The notes: generated by a model from the letters alone, not told the origin. A DNA stretch of 64,000 nt from Reticulitermes speratus (GCA_021186555.1 JAJKFL010000042.1:27775521-27839520), one strand, 5' to 3'. Shown: positions 35,641 to 46,473, counted from the stretch's first letter. Program-made: numbers and translations.

Positions 35641-35894
35641 ACTGGCTTAATTCAAGATTGCTCATAAGGCAAGAACTCGTAACACAAAATTTAATTTCTC
35701 ATTATTTCCCATGTTATAAATTTCAGTTGGGTCCAGAGGTAAAAATTCTTGTCTCCACGCAAACAGAGTTCACCTTAATACAACACAGAATGATAATTAA
35801 GTATGAAAATAGCAACTAGTGGTCAATTACTGTATTTAAATTGTGTCTTAGTCATTAACCCATACATAAACAACAAGTAAAATGTAAAGCCATC

Positions 35895-36140
35895 GCTGTA
35901 CAGTGCTGGACAGGCCCTGAGGGATCCAGGAGGTTGAGGCTCCCAGATTTCAAGACAGTGGGCACATGAAGGTGGTAAGGTTGTCAACCTTACTCACCAG
36001 CCGCCTTTATCCCCAGAAAATATTCCTGGTATTCATTTCTGTTAGAGGCTAAGTTAACCCCAGCACCATAGTGTGGCTGCAAGGATAATGTAAATGAAAA
36101 ATTCCAATGACACAATCGGGAATCGAACCCACATAAATAA
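35895..36140 (-). repeat. tRNA-derived SINE candidate, family D
   Basis: Contains gggaatcgaaccc, the reverse of a B box (GGGTTCGATTCCC), near 36117-36130. The rest (cagcaccatagtgtggctgc, ggtaaggttgtcaacctta) partly recurs near 44560-44630. A box not clear. Confidence 0.4.
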
Positions 36141-37639
36141 TAAGCACATAATTAAATTTGTATGGAAAATCTATGAACATTTGGTGCCATCCTTATTGTA
36201 AATTTGACTGTAACACAAACAAATGTTTATTTTGTATTAAAGACACAAAATGTTTAATGTTGGGGTTGGTGGATCATCAGGATCAGGACTGTCAAGGTAC
36301 AAAACTTTGACATCCACAACATGTCTGAAGCTCCAGCAGCGACTAGCAACACCAATAAATACACAAAATTACTGAAATTTAATTTAGGCTTTAATCGATT
36401 AATAACGGTGAGAGGAATGAACTTCACAAAAATGCTTCTAGGTTGATGAGAAGCGCTGCAATGCTGTGCTTCTGTGCAGGCCACTTAGGGATAATGTGAT
36501 GTTCTGCACATTTGAGAAGATATGGGGACCAACTACAGCTGAGAAGAGGCACTGGGATCAATGGTTTTGGGAGAGGTAGAAGCTTGGTTTAAGTGAAATC
36601 AGCTTGCAAATTGACAAACAGATATTATTTTGTGGATCTGGTATAAGTGAAAACTCATCAACTACTTGGTCATATACCAAGGGGTTACTTACATTTGTAT
36701 TTTAGTAAATTTCTGTAGTGGAAAAGGCTCTTGTTGCGTTTCAATCTTAAAACTGAATGCTTGTATTTTGTGAGAAATATTCAGTGCTCTTACACCCCCC
36801 ATTACAGGTATGAGAATAATTGTTCTTAAGAGGGGATTGAAATTTATGTGATAAGTGTTACATACATGAAAGCATTCTTGTATTTCTCCTGTACAAATAT
36901 GTGGGTAAATTAAGAACAGCAGTTTTTGAAACAGAAACACAATCAAAGGAAACTGACAGCAATATCACTCCTAGTATAGTGGCTGTATTTTTCTGGCCAA
37001 TGATGTTAACAACTTAGTTAATAGTTACCATATGCTCTTTTATCTGCATTATGAATTTGAATATTGAAGGTAGTGTGCATGTGTCATTCATTTTATCTGA
37101 ACTCACTTCAAGAGTTATGTAATGGGGAAATATTTATCTACTCTTTCATGTCTTGTAAATTAGTGGTTTCAATATGTAAAGTGTCTTTCTACAGGAAAGT
37201 AAATAAAGCATTTCTATATAACTAACACTCTTTGCACTTTCATTAACATACTGAATTTACCTGAGTGTAAGACTACACATCCTTACATATCTTCAGCTTT
37301 CATGACAACATTTATATAGACAGTGATTAAATTTGAGGAACAATTGTTATCTTGTGTTTGGATAAATATGGTACTACTTCTCTGTTGCTTTGTTATGTGA
37401 ATTTTTCTCATCACACTATGAAGCCTCATTTTTGTTGCAGATCTTGCTATCAGGACTAAGATGCATTATTCTTCATTCCTTCCCAACTGGAACCAACCAT
37501 AAACCACGTCATGACTTTTTCCTTCACATTCTTATTACTTGTCTGATCAACAAACATGTGGTGGCTGCATAAACCTCCACTTTGTTGACAGGTGACATAA
37601 ATTGACAAGCTTGATAAGACTGCATGCAGCTCCTCCCTG
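36141..37639 (+). other. Intergenic, no gene recognised
   Basis: AT-rich; ORFs at 36254-36484 and 36689-36946 (minus) show no family signature. Confidence 0.5.
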
Positions 37640-38245
37640 CTTTCACACTACCTGTCTAGAGCCTTGGTACTGATAAATACAAGCATTACCACCCTCAATT
37701 CGGTGTCGTTTTGGGCCTCGACATTTCTGCTGACCTGTCCCCGTAGCTTGCGCGCTAGGCGACGTGGGTCAGCCCTCGGTAGCGATCTGCGGAGTTGTTC
37801 AACTAAGTGGTTCCCCACATCAGCTAACTTTGAGTCATAACTCTCAGTTAGGGCTCTGATGTGTTCGGCAAAGAAAAGAACTCCCAAATCCTCGTGAATT
37901 TTCACGTTACTGATGTACCAAGTTGCACCAGTAGCAATGCGAAGGCACTTGGATTGAAGAACCTGCAGCTTCCTGACGTGGCTGCAGGGGTCGGACCTCC
38001 AAATGGGGCACGCATAGTCCATCATGGGCCTATGAGCTGCTTATAGAGCAGAACTCCGTTCCTGATGGAGAGACCGCTTCTCCTGTGTAGGAGAGAGCTA
38101 AGCAGACACCAGTCTTTGGGCAGCTTTCTTCCTCACCTTGACAATATGAGGCGACCAGGTCATCCGTGTATCAAGGATCACTCCCACATAACGGGCTGTA
38201 TCAACACATTGGATTGGCTCCCCTAGCAGCTGCACCGGTCGAGGC
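37640..38245 (-). repeat. Jockey-like LINE, 3' end of ORF2
   Basis: Minus strand: the end of RT (RYVGVILDTRMTWSPHIVKV, RKKAAQRLVSA, with shifts), then MMDYACPIWRSDPCSHVRKL, QVLQSKCLRIATGATWYISN, KIHEDLGVLFFAEHIRALTE. This is the conserved C-terminal region of Jockey-clade elements. 5'-truncated at about 38245. Confidence 0.82.
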
Positions 38246-38991
38246 TAAGATATAATAGATGCATAACATGATATACGTTACGTTCAACACACCCGTAACA
38301 AACTTAACGTTCCAAATGAATTCAAAACTTCCACAATAAATAAACTTACCTTACACGGAGAAGGAATATGGCTGTTGTGCACACGGATCTCTCTCCTTCA
38401 GACCTTGCTAACCACAGATTACTACTACCAGCCGAGCCTATTGTGCTGCCATCTATGCGCTGTCGGAAAGTACCACAAGGTGTTAGTAGCATTTGGTAGC
38501 AATAATCCAGTCGGTAAGAAGGTTGACTACTATCCGGCCTTCAATTTGACTCTCCACCCCGGCGTGACCCACAGATGCTGACACCTGTTTTCACAATAGG
38601 ATTTACGTGACGTTAGTTCGACGACACTGCCGTAAGAGGTCTCTCGTGCATGTTTCTTCCTTGCCCAGTGAACATGCAAGCGGCTGTCTACGAGATAATG
38701 CAGACAGTAATTCTTAAGCCGGGTCCAGACTTGAGCATTCTGCCGCAACGTAACAGCGTAATGTACCAGCGATTCGCAGGTCTGGACGGTGTTGCAGCAA
38801 CATTCGCTGTGTTCGGTTCGCTGCGCGGGCTGATCCACCCTGCTGTCGGTTTTCCAGCGCGCATCAAAGTATGTTACGTTACGCCGCTACAGCAAGTTCG
38901 GACGTGTTTCTGTGCTCGCTGCGATCTTCACGTCGAGCTGATACTGGCACTTGTCCACTGTTCTGTTTCACAGTCAGTGTGCGGAGCTACA

Positions 38992-39162
38992 ATGGAGTGG
39001 ACGAAGGAGAATACGTTGGATTTTATTCAGTTGTATGAAAAGACGTCTGTTCTATGGGATCCGAACCATCCCCAATATTACAACAAATTACACAAGCATG
39101 ACGCTTGGGAGGAGATAGCCACAGCGATGGGGACAGTTACTGAAGAATGTAAAAAAAGATGA
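38992..39162 (+). pseudogene. Harbinger-associated MADF protein, first exon, nonsense mutation
   Basis: Reads MEWTKENTLDFIQLYEKTSV, LWDPNHPQYYNKLHKHDAWE, EIATAMGTVTEECKKR then TGA. This is the Myb/SANT-like MADF DNA-binding domain encoded by PIF/Harbinger elements. The TGA stands where the family has Trp (KKRW-x-x-L), and after it HLLSSFRREEGRIRKSRGTG continues in the same frame. The open frame upstream (from 38650) is the TIR region and not protein. Confidence 0.75.
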
Positions 39163-39229
39163 CATTTACTGTCTTCTTTTAGACGAGAAGAAGGAAGAAT
39201 ACGGAAGAGCCGTGGTACAGGAAAGGGTT

Positions 39230-39258
39230 ATGTATGTATGTATGTATGTATGTATGCA
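39230..39258 (+). repeat. (ATGT)n microsatellite
   Basis: Six to seven tandem atgt units inside the Harbinger element, in the intron of its MADF gene. Confidence 0.9.
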
Positions 39259-39423
39259 AACATGCATGTTCTGTTGTAATTTTAACAAACAAAAATGTGA
39301 CAGAAATATTCCAAAACCACGTAATGGTGAGGATGGTTTTTATTCACCTACCACAAAAGTACATTTGCGTAAAAGTTCAGAACTTGAATAAATTTATCAT
39401 AATAAAAGCAATAACTTAAATGC

Positions 39424-39528
39424 ATTTTACAGGCACAGATGACACGTATGAAAGTACGTGGTTTGCGTACAAGAGCATGGCCTTTCTTGTGAACAGGGAC
39501 CAGCCTCGTGAAACGCTGAGTACAGTGA
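39424..39528 (+). pseudogene. Harbinger MADF protein, second exon-like segment
   Basis: After a tttacag acceptor the plus strand reads TDDTYESTWFAYKSMAFLVN then RDQPRETLS, the segment that follows the MADF domain in Harbinger proteins (S-x-WFAY-x-x-M-x-FL). The intron between holds the ATGT repeat. Confidence 0.6.
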
Positions 39529-39536
39529 GTATGAAT

Positions 39537-39780
39537 TTACGAATAACTGTCTTGCCATAAAATGCGTCCTTCGTTTTGGAGGTATTGTGCAATCTCATCT
39601 CTGACTTCCTTTGCATATGCGGAAGACCTGGACAAAATGTGGTTCACAAATATGAAGGCCTCGCTAGCTACCTGTAAAGACGACATTTTCCCACCAGGAA
39701 CAGCGAACAACTGGTGGATCAGAGCGCGCAGCTCGTTCGCCGGAATGCGCGCCGTATTGTCCAAACCTACACCTCGGGTC
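39537..39780 (-). pseudogene. Harbinger transposase C-terminal remnant
   Basis: Minus strand: ELRALIHQLFAVPGGKMSSL then AYAKEVRDEIAQYLQNEGRI, LWQD. The (A/K)-x-VRD-x-x-x-x-YL-x-x-EG-x-xxWQ ending is characteristic of PIF/Harbinger DDE nucleases. The catalytic residues are lost. It converges on the MADF exon with about 8 bases between. Confidence 0.6.
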
Positions 39781-40564
39781 GAGCAGAACCCCGCGCTGTT
39801 CGTTACGCTGTTACGTTGCGGCAGAATGCTCAAGTCTGGACCCGGCCTTAGACAATTGTGGAACTTGACATACCTCACAGGTGTGATATCTATCCATCCA
39901 TCCGTTCGTCCGTGGGCATGACATTTAAAGCACGTAGCCTTAACAAGGACGTGCCACGTGTACTGTATGTAACAAAATGTTTGTTAAGTGGCAAAGACAG
40001 ATCCTAGTTCAATGTATAAATAACCTTTTAACGTGATCCGTATTCTTCCGTGTACCTGTTTTTCTTAGCTGGAGGATCTGCCAGCATTAATTCCCAAAAA
40101 AACATCAGATCAAACGTAACTGTTTATTATAACAAATTGAAACCACAAAATCAGTACTTACAGATTTGCAGTAAACAACATACCACCAATACATCAAAAC
40201 AATCTCGATGCCTAATTACCGAGCAGCTCTACTAAGCTCCAGAATACTTGGTAGGTCCGTGTCTATTACAGAAAACACACCCCGACCTCGGCAATACCAA
40301 GGACTCAAACAATCTCTATGACTTGCCGAAATAGAATTTTGATAAGAAGATCGAAATCGCAATTAGTTGCTCCTTCCTCTGAGCCAGGTTTTTGAGTGAG
40401 TCAAGTAAAACACGCAGCTATGCAGCTAAACTCGGGTTGCATACAAAAGTGAAAGTAAGGGGAGGAACGGAAAGGAAAAGGAACACTCCAACTAAAAGTA
40501 GTTCAAGGGTGTCGGGTATCGTCCGGCGGACACTTCTCGGAATATCGAGACTTTAGCATGGCGG

Positions 40565-41567
40565 AAACATGATTCATGAGATTATCTAATATCTCACTAC
40601 CAACTAAATGCACATTTTATTAAAAAAACAATATAAGGTTTTTCTAAAATCGTCTAAAAGGCCCCTATACACGTATATGTTTCGGTTTCTATAAAACCAT
40701 CATCAGGGGGTCACTGAATTGTACTTTTCAAATTCGTCCATGTGTTTCTCTATCAGCACACGTAATGCAGGTCATCACGTTCACTCCTGATGGTTACGGT
40801 ATCACTTTTTAGCACCATATGTTAAAGTAATAAAATAGATAAATATTAAAAATGTGGAAAATATCGTGCACTATCACTGAACTCGTCTAGTTGTGTTTTC
40901 ATGATGGAGAGTCTTTAGCACTGCATGTCGTTGGATATTTGAAGAATCGTGGTTCTGTGTTACTGTAAATTAGGTAAATTTAGAAATTAAAATCTGTTAT
41001 CTTACGTATCTCACATATATTAATAATTTTGATAATTTGAATGACATACCTGGTGTTCCTTATGTTGTCTAGTTATGGTGCGGACTGTTTGGGTGTGATG
41101 TGCACTGTGTTATGAGGGTATACCTGTTGTCGATGCTTTCGTAGTGGTTGGTGTAGGTGGGGTGGGGGTGATGAATCTGAACAGGGGATTCTCCTCTACT
41201 GGATTTTGTTCTTCGATCAATATGTGTTGTTTATAGTATAGCGGTATGTAAAGATTTTCAGTTATATTCATATGCCATCCTTTTTTGCATGGTTTTATTA
41301 ACTCCATACTGTTGTGTATTGTCGTGTATTCGTGTTGGTTATTTAAGATATGTAGGGCATAGGCTGATTTTGGTTCGTTTGTTTTGATGTATCTGTTATG
41401 TTCAGTAAACCTTGTCTTTAGGCTAGTCCGGTTTGACCAACAGAATATTTATTGCAGGTGTTGCATTTTAGACTATAGATTCCACTGTTTGTGTATTTGT
41501 CACAGTTTCGAGTATGGGTGTTGAGTATGTTTTGTATTGTGTTACACGGTTGTAAGTGAGATATTAG
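40565..41567 (-). mobile_element. Penelope-like retroelement, 3' part (GIY-YIG domain plus terminal hammerhead)
   Basis: Minus strand from 41567: LISHLQPCNTIQNILNTHTR, NCDKYTNSGIYSLKCNTCNK then YSVGQTGLA, followed after a frameshift by KTRFTEHNRYIKTNEPKSAY and ALHILNNQHEY. This is the GIY-YIG endonuclease of Penelope-like elements (GIYSLKC, CNKYxVGQTGR, RFTEH). The C-terminal ORF at 41110-41307 (MELIKPCKKGWHMNITENLY ...) follows. The RT is missing (5'-truncated). The terminal sequence carries a hammerhead-like motif. It ties the foldback elements of this window to the Penelope class. Confidence 0.8.
40662..40710 (-). ncRNA. Hammerhead ribozyme candidate at the 3' end of the Penelope-like element
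   Basis: CCCC, CTGATGA, extra T, stem II GGTTT-TATAG-AAACC, GAAA, stem III of about 5 bp (one C-A and one U-G) closed by a UACG loop, UA cleavage step, GGGG pairing back to CCCC. All core bases of the consensus CUGANGA/GAAA are present; the extra U after A9 is the only insertion. Best-preserved motif of the window. Published Penelope-like elements carry hammerheads at such positions. Confidence 0.6.
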
Positions 41568-42459
41568 TTATTGAAAATGCACGGTGAACCCAGAATAAAA
41601 TTCATGAGATTATGTTTATTTATAAAACCAATACAGTATACAAAACAGTACAATTTTTTATTTCCTCTACATGTTTCTGTGGCCACCCGCCATGACAACG
41701 GGTTCTCATTCATCATTCCGAAGTCTAAGGGGACAGGCGTCATGAGGGTTCAAAAATTCGAATTTGTTTTTAGCATATTTAAATACCCCGCTGTTTTGAG
41801 CATCAATTGACGTTAGTTTTATAATATCCGACATCTGATTAAATTTTAATAAACTATTGTTTAAATTGTGGCTTGCTTAACTGACATGTGTCATTATACT
41901 TCGTTAGTATTGTAAATTCTGATTATTACGTATCACAAAGAGAACTTTAAATCTAAGTTTTATGTTTCATTCACTGCTGGCCCCTGATTCACATGCTATA
42001 GTTGCTGTTGCTAACCTTGTGAATCAGTTGATTGTTTACTGACAGAACAGACAGAATAGTGTCGTAGTTAATTCCAGTACAATTCTTCTGCTACAGTTCG
42101 CGCTCTATCGTCCACTTCTCGAAACGACTTTCTCGCCGAATTTCATGCCGGATACAATCACAATCGCGGCATTACTGCAATAGAAAAGTCATCTGTGGTT
42201 ATCACGGAATAGCTCTTTTGCGCACTAAGCAACTCTTACAACCCGTGCTCAGAGTTTCCTCTGATCCATGGTCAGTGTAGTATAGAGCTACTAGATGATC
42301 TGTGGTACATAAATCGATGGATTGGAGGGCATAGAACGGTGTAGCACGAGTTTAAGATCATACGGTGGGAATTGGGTGCAATCAATGCGATTTTGGAATA
42401 GAGTTGGAAGCGTTAGCAGTGGGTGTATTTGTTTTAATTCTGCCATAAAGTGTGTTACA
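41568..42459 (+). other. Upstream region and 5' leader of the HDHD3/Reg-2-like gene
   Basis: From about 42060 the sequence is less AT-rich (gcgctctatcgtccacttct, tcgcggcattactgc), consistent with a promoter and leader. No TATA box stands out. Confidence 0.4.
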
Positions 42460-43218
42460 ATGCAGCAGATTAATCGATTAAGACTGGTGACATTCGATGT
42501 GACAGAAACACTTCTGAATTATCGAATACCTCCTGCAGAAAAATACTCCCAAGTTGCAGCACAGTTTGGTGTCACTGTAGACCCAAATGTAATAAGCGTC
42601 AATTTCAGAAAGCAATGGCGAAATATGAGCTCCAGCCATCCAAATTTTGGTCAGAGCACAGGTTTGGGATGGGAAACGTGGTGGAAACAATTGATTAACA
42701 GGACATTTCAGGAAAGTGTGAGTTGCAACGCACATAATGTTTCAATTCTCGACACTATTAGTGACCACCTTATAGAAGTGTATAAAACACGTGAGTGTTG
42801 GCAGATCGCGGAAGGTGCAGAAGATCTACTAAAATATTTAAATTCATTGGGTATTTCTTTAGGCATTGTATCAAACTACGATGGACGTTTAAAAACCGTT
42901 CTAAAAGCTATGGAACTGCACCATTATTTTCGGTTTATTATAACATCATATTGTGCGGGTTTTGTGAAACCGGATTCACAAATATTTCATTTGGCATTGG
43001 GCCAGCTTGATAATGGAAGGATAAAACCACACGAGGCTGTTCATATTGGTAACACACCTGAAATAGATTACCTAGGTGCAGTGAAGGCAGGATGGAATGC
43101 CATTCTGGTACATCAAAATGCCAAGAAGGTGACAAAACACTACCAGTATGTTGATCCAGAATTTGTATTTGAAAATCTCAGATATTTGCAATCATACATA
43201 TCTATGCATAAAAAGTAG
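42460..43218 (+). CDS. HAD-family hydrolase, HDHD3 / Reg-2-like
   Basis: An uninterrupted 252-residue protein beginning MQQINRLRLVTFDVTETLL. It matches the haloacid dehalogenase-like HDHD3 / Drosophila rhythmically expressed gene 2 family over its whole length: NFRKQW, PNFG, WWKQLINRTF cap region, IVSNYDGR (motif II), FVKPDSQIF (motif III lysine) and HIGNTPEIDYLGA (motif IV). Motif I is DVTET, so the usual second Asp of DxD is absent, as I recall for this family. Motif IV has N where GD is usual, so metal-dependent phosphatase activity is uncertain. The same frame is open to an ATG at 42322, but the conserved domain starts at 42460. Intronless. The substrate is not known from sequence. Confidence 0.9.
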   Translation: MQQINRLRLVTFDVTETLLNYRIPPAEKYSQVAAQFGVTVDPNVISVNFRKQWRNMSSSHPNFGQSTGLGWETWWKQLINRTFQESVSCNAHNVSILDTISDHLIEVYKTRECWQIAEGAEDLLKYLNSLGISLGIVSNYDGRLKTVLKAMELHHYFRFIITSYCAGFVKPDSQIFHLALGQLDNGRIKPHEAVHIGNTPEIDYLGAVKAGWNAILVHQNAKKVTKHYQYVDPEFVFENLRYLQSYISMHKK

Positions 43219-43944
43219 TGTCGTGATATAAGTATTTTGTTGCTGATGTTGGACTTACATGAATGATTGTCTTAGCAGTGATGATCCTACAAATAATCAT
43301 ATAAAAGCACAGATCCTGTATGATATTCAGTTTTATCCACAACAGTCATTAGACAAATAGGTGGGAACTGCAGTTAACAAGGAAAGATGTAGTTTTATTT
43401 TAGGCATTTGTGCCTAGTCTGACAGGTTGTATTGCCATGTCTCTTGCTGATCCATTGAGACATTCTCATTTGTTATATCATTGCTCTAAACAGACACAGC
43501 TCAAGAAATGATGTGACATCTCTATGAAAGCCAATTCAATGATCCACTTCTCACAAAACTTGACCCACTTTCACTAAATCTTGAACAATTGCTGCAGAGG
43601 TCTACAAATTTTCCAAAAATTGTAGGAGCCACCTCCAAATTCTATTTGCCAGAAGGGTGACATTAAATGAGTTTGATACTGAGGACTCACAGTTTTTGTT
43701 GTGACTTGTGAATCTGTTATCTGGCACGTTCTGCTTGGTGCATATGAAGTTAGACATGTTCTTTCCAGATTTACCAAAGTGGCAGGGGTTAAAGTGTGGT
43801 GAAACTGAGGCCTTACAACTAGTTCTGTGTGGGCAAGCTGGCTACAGCTTGCCATTTCCTCATTTATCTGTCATTCCTTGTCTCTTGAGATGGCTATCCT
43901 ACCCCATTCTTGGTCCTCCAATAAGTCGTCTTTAGTCATCATTA

Positions 43945-44045
43945 CATTAAGTTTGATACCTTGATGACAGAGGCAGCAAGTTCCTCTAAAATGTACCTAT
44001 GTAAGAAACTACATGGCATTACATCTCAGAAGACCACAATCTTCA
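43945..44045 (+). repeat. Foldback-family arm fragment
   Basis: Reads gatgacagaggcagcaagtt, cctctaaaatgtacct, then aactacatggcattacatctcagaagacc. The same order appears at 32425-32510 (gatggaggaaacagatttct, ctgaaatgttggtacctg, catggtgtaacatcccagatg) and in the right arm at 23240-23310. A degraded arm. Confidence 0.35.
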
Positions 44046-44127
44046 GTGTTTCACTTCCATATAAAATACATTTATACCAAATTATTGTGCCTTTTGTGTT
44101 ATTCGTACATGGAACAATTCAGTCAGA

Positions 44128-44290
44128 ATGCTTACAGACTGGATGATCAAAGAGTCGGGTTTAAATCCTTGCAGAGGAAGGGTATGTTTTATTTCCTTTA
44201 TAAATTCCAGACCCTACAAGGCTGGTACTTAGCAGGGCACCAGGAGTCCTTTCAATGGGGGTAAAGCAGCCAGGGCATGAAGCAGTCCAT
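44128..44290 (+). repeat. tRNA-derived SINE, family B
   Basis: Box B-like gagtcgggtttaaatccttg followed by the body aaggctggtacttagcaggg and gtcctttcaatgggggtaaa, matching other family B copies. Confidence 0.5.
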
Positions 44291-44954
44291 GTAGTTGTGC
44301 ATTTTGAAACTTATTTTTCAGCTGATTTTCATTGCGTTGATATGTTCTGTGTATGAATCATTACTAATCATGGGAATGTGGCTTAAAACAAAACTGAAAC
44401 TACAGCAAAGAACTCATGTGGCTATTATGAAAAGAAATAATAAAATTTACTGTCTTCTGGGCACGACACCATATAGTATGGTAAAATTTACCAAAGTATT
44501 GAAACACACTGTGGCTCCATCTTCTGAGGAAATACGAAGTTCTACTTTATGATGACTACAGGTCAGACCCCTCCCTCACCTTTGTAACTAGTAAGGTTGG
44601 CGAGTGGACTGCCCCAGGTCCTGAGATAACAGTTCGCTGTAAAATTAATACATTACAATATTCTTTGACTTTGAAATTTACAGACAATATTCACTTAAAT
44701 CAACTGACTTTATAATGTACAATGATAATAACGTATACAAGTTATTGTTTCATGGAGATCTCATGTGAGAATTAATATTACAAACCAATAAAATGTACAA
44801 GTATGGAAATTTCAAGAAAATGTAAAATTCAGAGTACTTACAGAAACAAGTATGTATGCATACATGTCAGTCTCATGACTATCCCTTCCCCCACCACCCA
44901 GACAAGTTCCATTTTCTTAGTACTGTGGCTCTCACATTCTTCTTTAATTTTATG

Positions 44955-45101
44955 TTATGTATCTTCAATTGGAAATTCCTTCCTCTTTATTTTTCTCAAT
45001 TTCTGTCCTTTGATTTTCTCAATTTGTTTTTTCTTTACTTCTCTTTTCTTTAAGTGTTTCTTTATCTTTCGTTTGGCTGCTTTCTCTGGATCTGTCAAAA
45101 C
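44955..45101 (-). CDS. UTP20: UTP20-like, last coding exon (basic C-terminus)
   Basis: Reading minus, acceptor ttgttgcag is followed by VLTDPEKAAKRKIKKHLKKR, EVKKKQIEKIKGQKLRKIKR and KEFPIEDT stop. The DPEKAAKRKIKKxxKK pattern is the lysine-rich tail of UTP20, the large HEAT-repeat scaffold of the 90S pre-ribosome (SSU processome) in the nucleolus. The plus-strand frames of the same stretch are shadows. The phase of the junction to the exon at 46474 is not resolved; an alternative acceptor (gacag before ATCC) would start the exon at GATCCAGAG. Confidence 0.72.
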   Translation of the reverse strand, partial: VLTDPEKAAKRKIKKHLKKREVKKKQIEKIKGQKLRKIKRKEFPIEDT

Positions 45102-45934
45102 CTGCAACAACAAAATTTTCATTTTCACTTAAAACAGTGAAAAACATAGCAGATGTGTGAATACTGAAGCATATTACTTAATTTCTATGAAAATGGTATA
45201 CAGCAACTTGTATCATGTCAAGACAGCTTATGTAACCAATTCACTGATTTTATGGTTAGAAAGCTTGAAGGTAATATATGGTGAAACCCCCATTTCAGGT
45301 GTGTTTGGGGAGCAGTGGATTTGAACAATAACTGGGGAAAATCTTAAATGGAAGAAATTTAACCTGAAACTGAACATGAAATGATGGAAACACTTCACTT
45401 CAGGATCAACAAATGGGTATCCACTGTCATAATATAACAAACAGTTCTTGAATTGGAGTTTTTATTCAATTTTTAAGGCAATAACAGGCAGTGTATGTAT
45501 TCACTAACAAAGGATTCCAAGGGCATGAAAAGACAGGGAAGTCTAGGACTTATTTTCCTTATACTAAGAACGGAAATTTTAGGCTGATTTTACAACATAG
45601 TTACACGTGTAATCCCACTGTGATTTAAGTCAATGCTGCAAATAATTTTTCACCAAAAACTGCAAAAATAACGTTGAGAAAATCCATAACCTTTCTCAGA
45701 GACAAAAAGCTGCTATAAAATTCACAGAGCAATTCCATAATAAAATAACACTCAATGTCATGCTGAGATAGGACATAGTTGCACATTAACAGCTGTTGCA
45801 GCTGCAAGTTACAGAATTGTGTTTTTTTAAATATTGTTCATTCCGTGCATTGTCGATAACTAATTTGCAATACTCAGACCACCAAAATGCACAATATTGT
45901 TTCTTAGATATTTATATCATAATACCACACAAAA

Positions 45935-45979
45935 TATTTCTACACGTTTTGATTCCCAAGGCATCATCATCAGGGAACC
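45935..45979 (-). ncRNA. Hammerhead-ribozyme-like motif, left arm
   Basis: GGTTCC, CTGATGA, T, GATGCC-TTG-GGAATC, AAAAC, GTGTA, GAAATA. The CTGATGA box is intact but G12 is A; stem II has one mismatch. Confidence 0.38.
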
Positions 45980-46223
45980 AACCAAAGCAATACTGCATAA
46001 AACTAAATTAGCAACTTTTGTACACAGTAGACATGATATAAAAGAGTCAAATAGTTAAAATGTAGACAGTTCTTTGCAGTATAGTTGTATAAGTGTACTG
46101 GATCTTGGTATACATTATATTGGAGGCAGCCTACATACTTAGTTAAGGATAACACAGTACTTTACATCATGTCTACTGTGTACAAAAGTTGCTAGTTCAG
46201 TTTTATGGAGTATTGCTTTGGTT

Positions 46224-46270
46224 CATTCCCTAATGATGATCCATCCCTTGGGGATCAAAACGTAGGAATG
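46224..46270 (+). ncRNA. Hammerhead-ribozyme-like motif, right arm, perfect stem I
   Basis: CATTCC (46224-46229) pairs exactly with GGAATG (46265-46270), which sits right after the expected GUA cleavage triplet. Between them: CTAATGA (G5 is A), GATCC-ATCCCTTG-GGGATC, AAAAC. The pairing supports a hammerhead ancestry, but two invariant bases are changed. Confidence 0.42.
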
Positions 46271-46473
46271 TTTTGTGTGGTATTAAGGTATAAATATCTA
46301 AGAAACAATATTGTGCATTTTCTTGATCTGAGTGTTGCGAATTAGTTACTGAATCTTGGTACATGACATGAAAACTTTAATCTGCACTACACTTTAAGAG
46401 GCATGATATGGGTGTAAAGAAAGGATCATCTTAAGTGAAGTTCTTCCATCCCACAGAACCTTAACATGCTCAC

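Larger units (their letters stand above)
38717..39847. mobile_element. PIF/Harbinger DNA transposon, 1.13 kb, deleted
   Basis: Forty-four-base identical terminal inverted repeats (38718-38761 and 39803-39846, beginning GCCGGGTCCAGACTTGAGCA) lie inside TTA target duplications (38714-38716, 39848-39850), as Harbinger elements make (TWA). Inside are a MADF-type protein on plus and the tail of a transposase on minus, converging. An ATGT microsatellite separates them. Most of the transposase is missing. Confidence 0.82.
45818..46343. mobile_element. Foldback retroelement with hammerhead-like motif in both arms, 526 bp
   Basis: Same family as 50311. The left arm on minus and right arm on plus turn at about 46130 (ggcagcctacatacttag). 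It is flanked by an 11-bp near-duplication: agttacagaat (45807-45817) and agttactgaat (46344-46354). Shares attgttcattccgtgcattg and aaatatctaagaaacaatat with the sister copy. It sits in an intron of the UTP20-like gene. Confidence 0.65.

Noticed and set aside
35556..35819. ORF beginning with Gly/Arg-Glu/Ser repeats
   Set aside because: Produced by poly-G, GA and GTA microsatellites at a SINE tail.
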